64,000 nucleotides of DNA from BJGV01 sp003230615. GTDB taxonomy: Bacteria > Pseudomonadota > Gammaproteobacteria > Burkholderiales > Nitrosomonadaceae. Below the pieces are notes generated by a model, which was not told where the DNA came from, made no database searches, and saw only the letters and a program-made list of their open reading frames with translations. The DNA lies in contig OY760140.1 of NCBI GenBank assembly GCA_963663215.1, forward strand, positions 868,001-932,000, read 5' to 3'. Both the position numbers and the translations under genes were made by a program. Positions 10,297-19,143 of the stretch are shown here, in pieces; the first letter of the stretch is position 1, and each line of letters begins with the position of its first letter.

Positions 10297-10593
10297 ATGG
10301 AACATAATGTTAGTAAATATATAGAAATGCCAATGCATCTTAAAGAATATATAGAAATGGGCGAAAGAGCTGCAGGAAGCCAAGTAAAGCTAGCTAGCTA
10401 TTTGGAACAAAATGATTCAAATATGAGAAAAATGAAACAAGATAAAAGGGGCTTGCCTGACCCTATGTGCATTAAATTAGCACACCTAATTGGAGTTGAT
10501 CCGCTGCACGTAATTGCAGCAAGTAATCTAGTTACAGAAAAAAGTACATCAAGGAGAAAACTACTGGAAAGCTGTCTTGTATCAGTAAACTAG
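10297..10593 (+). CDS. Phage-type small helix-turn-helix regulator (DUF3693-like)
   Basis: A 98-residue protein. Residues about 25-75 read as a helix-turn-helix: GSQVKLASYLEQNDSNMRKM, then LPDPMCIKLAHLIGVDPLHV. This is the pattern of the DUF3693/Cro-like family often found in prophages and plasmids. The start is the ATG at 10297, with AAGGAA six bases upstream; a TTG at 10282 is less likely. It is a stand-alone gene after a long AT-rich gap with no other phage genes nearby, so it is probably a remnant or an orphan regulator. DNA binding is inferred from family resemblance only. Confidence 0.65.
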   Translation: MEHNVSKYIEMPMHLKEYIEMGERAAGSQVKLASYLEQNDSNMRKMKQDKRGLPDPMCIKLAHLIGVDPLHVIAASNLVTEKSTSRRKLLESCLVSVN

Positions 10594-10722
10594 ACTGCTT
10601 TCGTGACGCTATAACAGAATAACATCAATAATAAAGTAACTTACTATTTTATACCCTAGTCTCTTCTAATATCTGGGCTAGTTAAATTATGCTGCAGCGC
10701 TTTTCTTTGCACCTTCAATTAG

Positions 10723-11190
10723 TTAGAAAAAGCGCTCGTCAGGAACACCCATAAGACCATCAGCTAATGTAACCATATAGTTCGCGCATGAAATCATAGC
10801 GATAATTTCTGGAATGTCGCCTTGCTTTACGCCATTTTTCAACATATGGTCAATTCCTTCACTGTAGTTTCCCTTTCCTTGCGCAAGACAAACCGAAAAC
10901 TTTAGTATCTCTCTGGTTGAGGGTGGTTGAACCTGATCCAGATCTCGTATCACCTGATGTATTACTCCATATTCCAGACCATACTTCAATGCCATAGCCT
11001 GATGTGCAATTGAACAATATTGGCAATCACGTGTGTTAGCGACCGCAATAAAAATCATTTCTTTAAGAACACGAGATAATTTTCCGGTGCACAGAATACC
11101 CCTGACCATCTGCCATGATGTTACAGCAAGTGATGGGCTGAGGGTCACAACAGTTCGAAATAGTTTTGGAACATAGTTTAGCCCAAGCAA
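10723..11190 (-). CDS. AhpD/carboxymuconolactone-decarboxylase-like protein; 5' end interrupted by TGA
   Basis: A 155-residue all-helical protein of the AhpD-like superfamily, which includes alkylhydroperoxidase partners. The redox motif is present (NTRDCQYCSIAHQAMALKYG: CxxC followed by histidine). The natural start should be the ATG at 11271, directly after the tatD stop codon. That frame meets an in-frame TGA at 11245-11247 (codon 9) and then continues as SEQEFAKRFPNEDADIKKLL into this reading frame. Either translation starts downstream at TTG 11190, or the TGA is a mutation or sequence error. It is the last gene of the tmk-holB-tatD cluster. Peroxidase activity is inferred from the motif. 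Confidence 0.7.
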   Translation of the reverse strand: MLGLNYVPKLFRTVVTLSPSLAVTSWQMVRGILCTGKLSRVLKEMIFIAVANTRDCQYCSIAHQAMALKYGLEYGVIHQVIRDLDQVQPPSTREILKFSVCLAQGKGNYSEGIDHMLKNGVKQGDIPEIIAMISCANYMVTLADGLMGVPDERFF

Positions 11191-11271
11191 TTTCTTAATA
11201 TCTGCATCCTCATTAGGAAAACGCTTGGCAAATTCTTGTTCAGATCAAGCCTCAATAAGTGTATCAGACAT

Positions 11272-12036
11272 TTAGGCATCCTTAAACAAATTAAAAAAAT
11301 TATGGGTTGTTATTTCAGCCACTTCATTTACGCTTATACCACGCAACTCAGCTATCTCTTCGACAACATGTAGCACAAATGCAGGCTGGTTGGTCTTGCC
11401 ACGATAAGGTACGGGAGCCAAATATGGAGAATCGGTTTCGACCAACATTCTTTCTAACTGGATACTTTTAGCTGTTTCCTTAAGAGCCACAGCATTCTTA
11501 AATGTGACAATACCAGAAAAAGAAATATAGAAATTCATTTCCATCGCCTGCTGTGCTACTTCCCAGCTTTCGGTAAAACAATGCATCACCCCTCCAATTT
11601 GATCTGCGCCCTCTTCCGCCATGATACGTAACGTATCAGAAGCAGCTTGACGAGTATGGATGATGAGTGGCTTACCACATTGACGAGCAGCGCGTATATG
11701 TTGGCGAAAGCGCTCTCGCTGCCACTCCAGATCCCCTTTAAGTCGGAAATAATCTAGTCCGGTCTCCCCTATAGCAATGATTCTAGGATGTTGCGCTAAA
11801 GATACCAACTCCATCGCCTGTGGTTCTGTTAGGTTTTCGTAGTCAGGATGAACACCAACTGAGGCGTAAAGATTAGGATAGGTCTCCGCAAGTGAGAGCA
11901 CCCTTGGAAAGTCTTCCAAATTTACACTCACGCACAAAGCATGACTGACCTTATTTTCCTGCATATTCTCCAGAATCTTATCAAGATTACTTGCAAGATC
12001 AGGAAAATCAAGATGACAATGTGAGTCAACAAGCAT
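11272..12036 (-). CDS. tatD: TatD-family metal-dependent deoxyribonuclease
   Basis: Predicted 3'-5' nuclease acting on DNA (and possibly RNA), cytoplasmic, with a TIM-barrel metal site. Motifs are complete: VDSHCHLDFP at the N-terminus, AIGETGLDYF, HTRQAASD, GVMHCFTESWE and VETDSPYLAP. The start MLVDSHCHL at 12036 is standard; a frame to 12069 adds 11 atypical residues. It lies downstream of holB with 59 bp between, in the usual betaproteobacterial order tmk-holB-tatD. Its stop codon directly abuts the ATG of the AhpD-like gene, suggesting co-transcription. Confidence 0.9.
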   Translation of the reverse strand: MLVDSHCHLDFPDLASNLDKILENMQENKVSHALCVSVNLEDFPRVLSLAETYPNLYASVGVHPDYENLTEPQAMELVSLAQHPRIIAIGETGLDYFRLKGDLEWQRERFRQHIRAARQCGKPLIIHTRQAASDTLRIMAEEGADQIGGVMHCFTESWEVAQQAMEMNFYISFSGIVTFKNAVALKETAKSIQLERMLVETDSPYLAPVPYRGKTNQPAFVLHVVEEIAELRGISVNEVAEITTHNFFNLFKDA

Positions 12037-12095
12037 AGCTGAATGTGAAAGAACATTGAGTAACACCATTTAGCTGAGCGTAAACTTTAATCAAG

Positions 12096-13163
12096 TTATT
12101 TACTCCGAGCTGGTGCCATCAACATTGCATAGGAGATCAACATTTCTTCCAAAAATAACCTGTGGTTAAGGGGATGATGTGATAGTCTCTGCATATCAAT
12201 TAGGCTACGTAAATAACGAGCGAGTTGACGAGGATCAATTTTTGGTACTAGTGCTTTTATGGTAGTCTGCATAGACAAATGATAACGAATCCTCCCTGTT
12301 AAGCGAAAACTTATCAAGTCATAGCACCATTTTTGTAGCCAATTTACTACGGTTGGCAGATCAGATTTTTGCATTTCCTCAGCCAGAAAAATAGGATTAA
12401 AGCTTTTTAGTGTGCTGATATGCTTGATAAAAGCCTCATGTTGTACGAAATATACTTCATTGTTGTACTCTAGTGCCACCAAGGGTGCATAGCCAGCAAC
12501 AGCTAGGCTGGCTTTGGGATTTTTAATTCCCTGCTGATCAAGCCAGTCTATAGCCTGAGTGAAATCAGGCGTAGGCATAGCAATTTGCCTACAACGACTA
12601 CACAATGTTGGTAACAAATAGTGCGGGCGATGCGTCACCAAAATAAACAATGTTTGAGGAGGTGGTTCTTCTAAATTCTTAAGTAAGGCATTCGCGGCCG
12701 CAGCGTTCATTGTCTCTGCAGGATGAATTAGAATAATCTTATAGCCCCCACGATGGCTTGACATATTAATTAAATCAGTGAGATCACGAATTTGTGCAAC
12801 ACTAATTTGCTTACTAGGTTTCTTCTTTGGTTTTGTATTACTGGATTTGACTTCAGGATTGGCCTCTGCATCAGAGCGTACCCTCATTTTAATTTCATCA
12901 GATAATTCCGACAATGCTTCTGGCTCGACTAAGCAAAAATCCGGGTGCCCTCCTTGTTCAAACCATCTACAACTCGGACAATTTTCACAGGCTTCACTTT
13001 TTGAAGACGGCTTTTCGCACAGTAAATATTTAGCTAGATATTGAGCAAACCCAAGTTTGCCGATACCTTTTGCCCCCTTCAGAAGTAAAGCGTGGCCTCT
13101 TGAAGCATGGTCTCGAGCCAATATTTGCCAAACTTCATTCTGCCATGGATATATATTTTTCAT
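12096..13163 (-). CDS. holB: DNA polymerase III subunit delta'
   Basis: Clamp-loader subunit of the replicative polymerase. The 355-residue protein has the AAA+ fold with a degenerate Walker A (LKGAKGIGKLGFAQYL), as expected because delta' does not hydrolyse ATP. It has a four-cysteine zinc module (LLCEKPSSKSEACENCPSC) and the sensor/SRC region (NLEEPPPQTLFILVTHRP ... LCSRCRQIAMP). A lysine-rich insertion (TKPKKKPSKQ) sits before the QIRDLTDLI helix. The ATG overlaps the tmk stop codon by one base, indicating translational coupling. Confidence 0.92.
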   Translation of the reverse strand: MKNIYPWQNEVWQILARDHASRGHALLLKGAKGIGKLGFAQYLAKYLLCEKPSSKSEACENCPSCRWFEQGGHPDFCLVEPEALSELSDEIKMRVRSDAEANPEVKSSNTKPKKKPSKQISVAQIRDLTDLINMSSHRGGYKIILIHPAETMNAAAANALLKNLEEPPPQTLFILVTHRPHYLLPTLCSRCRQIAMPTPDFTQAIDWLDQQGIKNPKASLAVAGYAPLVALEYNNEVYFVQHEAFIKHISTLKSFNPIFLAEEMQKSDLPTVVNWLQKWCYDLISFRLTGRIRYHLSMQTTIKALVPKIDPRQLARYLRSLIDMQRLSHHPLNHRLFLEEMLISYAMLMAPARSK

Positions 13164-13792
13164 TAACAGATAGATGAAATAATATTCTTAATGGACCGTT
13201 TAACTCTTTCCAGTGGCTGACTTGAATCTATTATCTGAATCCGATGAGGAAATTTATGCGCTCTTTCAAGATAAGTTTTACGAACTCGGTCAAAAAATTC
13301 GTCTTCTTCTTTTTCAAATCGATCGATCGACTTAATTTCATCTGTCCTACCATGGAGTCGTTTCCTTCCTAATTCACTCGTTACATCAAAATAAAACGTA
13401 AGATCAGGTTGAAATGTCCCGTGTACCCAACGCTCTAACTCATCGAGTTTATTTACAAATATCCCCCTCCCTCCCCCTTGATAGGCATAACTTGCATCAG
13501 TAAATCGATCTGAAATAACCCAATCACCTCGATCCAAGGCTGGCAGTATTAGCCTGTCTAAATGTTCTCTTCGTGCCGCAAACATAAGCAGTGCCTCAGT
13601 TTCTGGATGCATCGTTAGACTACTATCAAGTACGAGGGCACGCAACTTCTCACCCAGTGGCGTGCCACCAGGTTCATGAGTTACTACGACATTTTTACCC
13701 ATGCTACGCAAAAAACTTTCTAGCCAAGAAAGATGTGTACTTTTGCCTGCACCGTCAATGCCTTCTAGAGTGATGAATTTACCTTGAATCAT
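13163..13792 (-). CDS. tmk: Thymidylate kinase
   Basis: Phosphorylates dTMP to dTDP for DNA synthesis. The 209-residue product starts at MIQGKFITLEGIDGAGKST (P-loop), followed by the TMP-binding THEPGGTPLGEK, the DRF segment (VISDRFTDASYAYQGGGRG, which includes a glycine-rich stretch near the LID) and DLTFYFDV. The upstream 50 codons in the same frame look non-coding, so I start at 13792. It heads the tmk-holB-tatD cluster and its stop overlaps holB. Confidence 0.95.
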   Translation of the reverse strand: MIQGKFITLEGIDGAGKSTHLSWLESFLRSMGKNVVVTHEPGGTPLGEKLRALVLDSSLTMHPETEALLMFAARREHLDRLILPALDRGDWVISDRFTDASYAYQGGGRGIFVNKLDELERWVHGTFQPDLTFYFDVTSELGRKRLHGRTDEIKSIDRFEKEEDEFFDRVRKTYLERAHKFPHRIQIIDSSQPLERVKRSIKNIISSIC

Positions 13793-14039
13793 TCTTGAAA
13801 TAACCGAATAATGCGTGACTATCTCTATAGTTATAAAGTTTATCTTATACTTACATGCTGCAGTAGCACTTTGCTGATAACAACACAGGTTAATAAAAAT
13901 TATTAGGAATCTAAATTTTGTCACAAAACCTATACTATCCACTTAAAATGATTTCAAACATACATATATACAGGAAAAATCATTATTTAGTTTTATTTGA
14001 CTAGAAAACATTACATTTTCTTTACCATAAACCAGCTTA

Positions 14040-14073
14040 ATTCAAAAATTGTCCTTTTGAATCCTGGTATAAT
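14040..14073 (+). promoter_or_regulatory. Possible promoter/operator for the gene at 14156
   Basis: A perfect 8-bp inverted repeat (ATTCAAAA / TTTTGAAT, 7-base spacer) at 14040-14062 is followed by TATAAT at 14068-14073. No good -35 lies at 17 bases, which fits a regulated or activator-dependent promoter. Within 13793-14155 I see nothing else. Confidence 0.35.
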
Positions 14074-14155
14074 TTGTTGTTATTTGATAGCGCACAAATA
14101 ATACGAAATTAGTACAATGTTCCCTTAGAATATAAACATATACGGATATTTACTT

Positions 14156-14614
14156 ATGGAAAACAGTAGAAAAAACTCATTGCTCCAATTAATTTGTTTT
14201 GTGATGCTGACATTTGGAATTAGTCTATCTAGCGCCGACCCAGGAGAAATTTCATCAGAAAGTGGTTTGCCTACACCTCTTTATCGTTCCATGGGCCAAC
14301 CACTAACAGATATTCAGAGGATAGAATTACATCAACGTCGCTTTATAGATGCTGCCAATAGTGTAGCGAAATTATTCAGCCAATTCGACCAAAAAGTCCA
14401 CGAAATTTCCCGGGCAGCCAATGCAGTCTCTGAATCACCATACAATGAATGGGTTCAGCAGCAATTGCTATATAAAGCACGCCAAATGGAAAATACACAA
14501 AATTCCTTTGAAAGCAGATACTTACAATTACAGTCTAAAATGCAGTATGAATTTAGTAACTTTATTTCTGCAAGTAATGACTTTATGACCCATCAGGACA
14601 AGATCAAAAACTAA
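14156..14614 (+). CDS. Small exported helical protein of unknown function
   Basis: A 152-residue protein with a signal peptide (basic MENSRKNS, hydrophobic LLQLICFVMLTFGISL, likely cleavage after SSA). The mature part has a short disordered segment (PGEISSESGLPTPLYRSMG) and then about 100 residues of predicted helix without cysteine, rich in Gln, Glu and Ser. This looks like a periplasmic coiled-coil protein. No family is recognised. It stands alone between non-coding stretches, upstream of the porin. Confidence 0.6.
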   Translation: MENSRKNSLLQLICFVMLTFGISLSSADPGEISSESGLPTPLYRSMGQPLTDIQRIELHQRRFIDAANSVAKLFSQFDQKVHEISRAANAVSESPYNEWVQQQLLYKARQMENTQNSFESRYLQLQSKMQYEFSNFISASNDFMTHQDKIKN

Positions 14615-14660
14615 GAAGCCAAGCATAGCCTAATTTAGAACAGTCTGATTCAAGTGTTCT

Positions 14661-14696
14661 AGATTGATAATCAATCTAAAACTTGACCTATATCAA
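14661..14696. promoter_or_regulatory. Palindrome plus FNR/ANR-like site upstream of the porin gene
   Basis: AGATTGATAATCAATCT (14661-14677) is a perfect odd palindrome. Six bases later TTGACCTATATCAA (14683-14696) matches the FNR-family consensus TTGAT-N4-ATCAA except for one base. It lies 440 bp before the porin start, so the link to that gene is uncertain. The rest of 14615-15135 contains no open frame that I would defend. Confidence 0.35.
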
Positions 14697-15135
14697 GACG
14701 AAGCATGATCATTCTAGGCATTCTATGTAGGAATGAAGCTGATCTTGAGTTTATAATTTAGCAACTTACAAAATGGTAGCCTATATATTCTGGTTACTAT
14801 ATCTATTAAAGATAGAAAAGACTTCAGTATAACCACACCCATGAATAATGGTTTGTGGCAAGCCTTTCATGTAATGTCAATTGCCATTTTAGATATATTT
14901 ATTGTTGATGCACACTTATACCTATGGCAAAATATAAAGGTTAAATTGAATTTATAAGGCAGCACAGTAACGGCAGTACAGAATCATAATACTAACTATA
15001 ACAACCATCTATAACAACCATCGTGAAAAAAGAGATGTTTAGGGAAAATAAAACCCTTTAGCGCCGCACGAACAGCTCTTACCCTTAGAACGATCTCTAC
15101 CATCCTGAAACCAGGGACCCACAGGAACCATACTT

Positions 15136-16870
15136 ATGAATTTTCGCAATCACCTGACTTACCCGCTTGTATCAATCATTATTCCAACAAGAACAGATGC
15201 TACGCCAAATACTTTTGGATGGTTGTTGAAATCCCTCTTAGGGATTGTGATTTTAGGTCTAGCGTTCCCAACTTTTGCAGATCCTTCTTCTTCTGCTACC
15301 TCCTATACTCCCATAATTAAAGTAGCAGGAAATACAAATACAATATTAGATGATGTAGGTTCTGCAGTAACTAAAATTACAAGTTCAGATCTAGAGGAGG
15401 TACCTAAAGCTAAATTTGATTGGACAAAAGAACCACGCTACACGAAAGCGCCGCGCCCAGGGGATTTGTGGTACCGGCAGGGCCAAAGGCAGCAGAATAC
15501 CCAGGACAGTATTCTCTATTTGATTTTGTTACCGGAAAAGAACGTGAAACCAAGCCTGTTCAACCATATTCGCCGTTTGCTCTACAAACTACCCCTGCGT
15601 TTGATATAAATTTTAATTATCTGGAAAACCCGGATCATGAAACAGACCTCTTTGACCCTGTCAAGCGGATTCATTTAGGAGACGACTTCCTGTTATCTTT
15701 TGGCGGCCAGTTCTGGTATCGATATATGCATGAAACGGATAGCCGCCTCAATGCTGCCGGTAGAAACAATTCTTTTCATTTGGCGCGTACGAGATTTCAC
15801 GGTGACATATGGTACCAAGACAAGGTTCGGATCTTTGCTGAATTCTTGGATGCGCGCATATGGGGTCAAGAACTAGCACCGCTTGGTATTGATGCAAACC
15901 ACACGGACTTGCTCAATATATTTATTGACATAAAATTAGCAGAAGCTCAAGGCGGTAAGGCTTATGTCCGTGTCGGTAGACAAGAGTTGACACTCGGTTC
16001 CCAAAGGCTTGTTTCCTCACTGGATTGGGTCAACACCCGGCGTACTTTCCAAGGTGTTAAAGTCTTCTGGAACACGCCAAAATTTGATATTAGTGCTTTT
16101 GCGGTTCGCCCGCAGATAACTGGAATAAAAAGCGTGATTTCTGGGGTTTATGGGGAACCTATAAACCAAAGAAGGGAGATGCTATTGACCTCTATTATAT
16201 GGGCCTAAATAACCACAATAACAGGGCGCGAGGTCAAGCTGGGATACCGGGAGATGCTTTTATACATACCATAGGGAGCCGCTACATTGGAACTTATGAA
16301 CGGTTTTTGTATGAATTAGAAGGAATGTACCAGTTTGGTACGCATGCCAATCAGGATATTTCTGCTGGCGCGGTTGCCGTGGGTGGGGGCTATCGTATCC
16401 CGCTACCATTTAATCCCCAGTTTTGGTTACGCTACGACTATGCCTCTGGAGATGATAATTTGGGCGTTGGCGGCACTCGTAATACGTTTAACCACCTCTT
16501 TCCCTTTGGGAATTATTACCTGGGCTGGTTAGACCGAGTAGGACGACAAAATATCCACGACTTGAACCTACAGTTTAGTTTTCATCCGCAACGCTGGCTT
16601 ACTTTCCTTTCACAATACCACCGGTACTACCTAGCAAGTAAAACAGACTTTTTATACAACGCAGGGGGTGCTGCTACTCTTCGGGATCCAACCGGCTTAT
16701 CAGGAAGCCATGTAGGTGATGAAATTGATTTTCGTTTCAATGTTCACGTTGACCGGCATCAGGATGTTTTGGTTGGATATTCAAAAATGTGGGCTGGTGG
16801 CTTTATGAAAGCGACAAGACCTGGCGTTAATCCAGATCTTTTCTACGTGCAATATAACTTCCGTTTTTAA
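15136..16870 (+). CDS. Alginate-export-type outer-membrane porin, broken by two one-base shifts
   Basis: Three successive frames encode one outer-membrane beta-barrel protein of about 575 residues. Part 1 has an N-terminal hydrophobic segment (WLLKSLLGIVILGLAFPTFA) ending in a signal cleavage site. Parts 2 and 3 have barrel strands typical of the alginate export family (GGQFWYRYMHETDSRLN, KAYVRVGRQELTLGSQRL, QFWLRYDYASGDDN) and end in an aromatic residue (FYVQYNFRF), as required for Bam-dependent insertion. The breaks are near 15470 (one G missing in TGGTACC) and near 16122 (one G missing in CTGGAAT); each is restored by adding one base. Substrate is unknown. Either a pseudogene or a sequence with homopolymer errors. 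Confidence 0.72.
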
Positions 16871-17189
16871 GTGGCTATCTATTTAAAACCGAAGAAAGCT
16901 AATCAATATGCTCTATATCACATTCCTAATTCTACTCTCTGGTAAAAGTTAGTATTAGTGCTCTTACCACTCGCGCACGCTGTAAACCACCTATGTATGA
17001 GTATTTTCTAGTGAGCTTCTGATTGAAGCTTTAGAACACACTAAGCATGTTCTGTCAAAGAAATCTGAATTACAAACTTTGTGACTTTTTTAACAGAAAC
17101 TATTTACCTGATTGTATAAGATAATGAGAAAATCATTTAAAAGAAGAATCTGCGAACAATAATATTATTTTCAAGAGGAAAGATTAAAC
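16871..17189. other. Non-coding gap after the porin
   Basis: About 320 bp with no supported gene or strong terminator hairpin. It contains the ribosome-binding site (AAGAGGAAAG) of the small gene at 17190. Confidence 0.35.
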
Positions 17190-17396
17190 ATGCTTAAAAC
17201 GTTCATATCTATTATCGTAGAAATAAGCAACAAAATTTGCAAGCCCAACACACCTGATGAGCATAACGTATCTATCAAGGAGAAGGAATATGATGGGGGA
17301 TTAGGTGAGCCCTATAGTCAACGCAAGTGGGCAGAAAACTATTACGGGAAACAATTCAGTAATAAAGTACTTAAAGAAGACATTGATCACTTGTAA
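17190..17396 (+). CDS. Small hypothetical protein (68 residues)
   Basis: A short gene with a good purine-rich ribosome-binding site about eight bases before ATG. The product starts with a hydrophobic helix (MLKTFISIIVEIS) and is then hydrophilic, with YDGGLGEPYSQRKWAENYYG. No signal cleavage site is evident. I know no family. It converges on pntB with only 11 bp between stop codons and no visible terminator there. Confidence 0.45.
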   Translation: MLKTFISIIVEISNKICKPNTPDEHNVSIKEKEYDGGLGEPYSQRKWAENYYGKQFSNKVLKEDIDHL

Positions 17397-17407
17397 AAAT
17401 TATATTA

Positions 17408-18787
17408 TTACAACGCCTTAACCATATTCTCTACTACTTTCTTGGCATCACCAAAAACCATCATAGTCTTATCCATATAAAATAAATCGTTGTCTAGGCC
17501 TGCATACCCAGCAGCCATGCTACGTTTCACTACCATCACAGTGCGCGCCTTGTGGGCATCTAAGATTGGCATGCCATAAATAGGACTACCAGTAATATAT
17601 GCTGCAGGATTCACCACGTCGTTTGCACCTAAAACCAATACCACATCAGTGCTAGAAAAATCACTGTTAATTTCGTCCAGTTCCAGTACTTGCTCATAGG
17701 GTATCTCTGCTTCTGCCAATAGTACGTTCATGTGACCTGGCATGCGCCCTGCAACCGGATGAACAGCAAATCGTACATTGATGCCTTTTTCATGCAACTT
17801 TTCTGCAAGTTCTTTGACGGAATGTTGTGCTCGCGCCACTGCCAGACCATAGCCGGGAACAATGATCACGCTGTCTGCATTACCCATCAGGAATGCTGCA
17901 TCATCTGAACTACCGCTGCGGTGGTTTTTTTGTGTTCCATCGCTAGCAGCTATTGTTCCACCTGCGCTGCCGAAGCCGCCAAGTATGACGGAAAGAAATG
18001 ACCGGTTCATGGCCTTGCACATAATATAAGACAGAATCGCACCGGAGCTTCCAACTAGAGAGCCAGTAATAATAAGCATAGGGTTACCAAGCGAAAAACC
18101 AATGCCTGCTGCCGCCCACCCGGAATACGAGTTGAGCATCGAGATCACCACCGGCATATCCGCACCACCGATAGGAATAATGATGAGAAAGCCTAGTACA
18201 AAGGCGATTACAGTCATAGAGGCAAAGGCTGTCCAATTGGTGGTTTCGCTGAAGAAGAACCACAAACCAAAACCAACCATCACAAGAGCTAAAATTAGGC
18301 TGAACATGTGCTGCCCACTAAAGGTAATAGGTGCGCCACTCATGCGGCCGGACAGCTTTAAGAATGCGATCACCGAACCTGACCAGGTCATTGCGCCGAT
18401 GAATGTTCCAAGAAACAGTTCTAATTTACTGCCCATCGTCAACATTGCAGGCAAACCAAATGAAACCGGGTTGTTGACTGCAGTTATAGCGACAAATACT
18501 GCTGCCAACCCCCCCAGCGAGTTCATAAATGCAACTAATTCTGGCATCGCTGACATTTGTACACGCTTCGCTACGACTGCGCCAATGATGCCACCCATTG
18601 CGATACAGACGAGTATCAGCGCCCAGTTCTTGGTGACTGTAAGCGTAGCGATGACGGCGATAGTCATCCCCACCATGCCGAACAGATTACCCCGACGGGC
18701 AGTTATCGGCGAGCTTAAACCCTTCAGTGCCAGAATGAAGAAAACCGATGCAATAAGGTATGAAAGAGCAACTAAATTTGCCGACAT
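17408..18787 (-). CDS. pntB: Proton-translocating NAD(P) transhydrogenase, beta subunit
   Basis: Inner-membrane subunit that couples proton entry to hydride transfer from NADH to NADP+, supplying NADPH. The 459-residue protein has about nine membrane segments in residues 1-260 (starting MSANLVALSYLIASVFFIL). It then has the soluble NADP-binding domain III: VIIVPGYGLAVARAQH, RFAVHPVAGRMPGHMNVLLA and VLVLGANDVVNPAA. Its ATG directly follows the pntAB stop codon. All three pnt genes run leftward as one operon. Confidence 0.96.
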   Translation of the reverse strand: MSANLVALSYLIASVFFILALKGLSSPITARRGNLFGMVGMTIAVIATLTVTKNWALILVCIAMGGIIGAVVAKRVQMSAMPELVAFMNSLGGLAAVFVAITAVNNPVSFGLPAMLTMGSKLELFLGTFIGAMTWSGSVIAFLKLSGRMSGAPITFSGQHMFSLILALVMVGFGLWFFFSETTNWTAFASMTVIAFVLGFLIIIPIGGADMPVVISMLNSYSGWAAAGIGFSLGNPMLIITGSLVGSSGAILSYIMCKAMNRSFLSVILGGFGSAGGTIAASDGTQKNHRSGSSDDAAFLMGNADSVIIVPGYGLAVARAQHSVKELAEKLHEKGINVRFAVHPVAGRMPGHMNVLLAEAEIPYEQVLELDEINSDFSSTDVVLVLGANDVVNPAAYITGSPIYGMPILDAHKARTVMVVKRSMAAGYAGLDNDLFYMDKTMMVFGDAKKVVENMVKAL

Positions 18788-19096
18788 TTACGCGTTTCCT
18801 TTCTTATCTTTTTTTCTGAACATTTCCAGCATACGCTGAGTAACGAGGAATCCGCCAAATACGTTGATTGCAGCTAGCACCACTGCAACTGCTCCCAACC
18901 AAACACCCCAGTTTGATTCTGCCGAACCGGCAGCCAACATGGCTCCCACCAAAATAATGCCAGAAATTGCATTCGTTACTGACATCAATGGCGTATGCAA
19001 GGCCGGAGTCACATTCCATACTACGTGATAACCAACAAATATCGCTAACACGAATACCGTAATATTGATAATGGTTGGATCAACTTCTCCAATCAT
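18788..19096 (-). CDS. pntAB: NAD(P) transhydrogenase alpha subunit, membrane part
   Basis: A 102-residue membrane protein with three or four helices (VFVLAIFVGYHVVWNVTPAL, HTPLMSVTNAISGIILVG, VAVVLAAINVFGGFLVTQRM). This is domain II of the alpha subunit, a separate gene in many bacteria but fused to domain I in E. coli. It lies between pntAA and pntB and abuts pntB. Confidence 0.94.
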   Translation of the reverse strand: MIGEVDPTIINITVFVLAIFVGYHVVWNVTPALHTPLMSVTNAISGIILVGAMLAAGSAESNWGVWLGAVAVVLAAINVFGGFLVTQRMLEMFRKKDKKGNA

Positions 19097-19143
19097 GGCA
19101 GCTCCTCCTAAATATTTGAAAAATTTGGCTCAAAATTTGTTTG

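Noticed and set aside
11245..11247. Selenocysteine codon in the AhpD-like gene
   Set aside because: The position is at codon 9, away from the CxxC site, and no SECIS-like hairpin is evident just downstream.
14841..14957. 38-codon plus-strand frame in the porin leader
   Set aside because: No ribosome-binding site and no recognisable feature.
18102..18839. 245-codon plus-strand frame inside pntB
   Set aside because: It lies opposite strongly conserved pntB and pntAB codons and has no coding signature.
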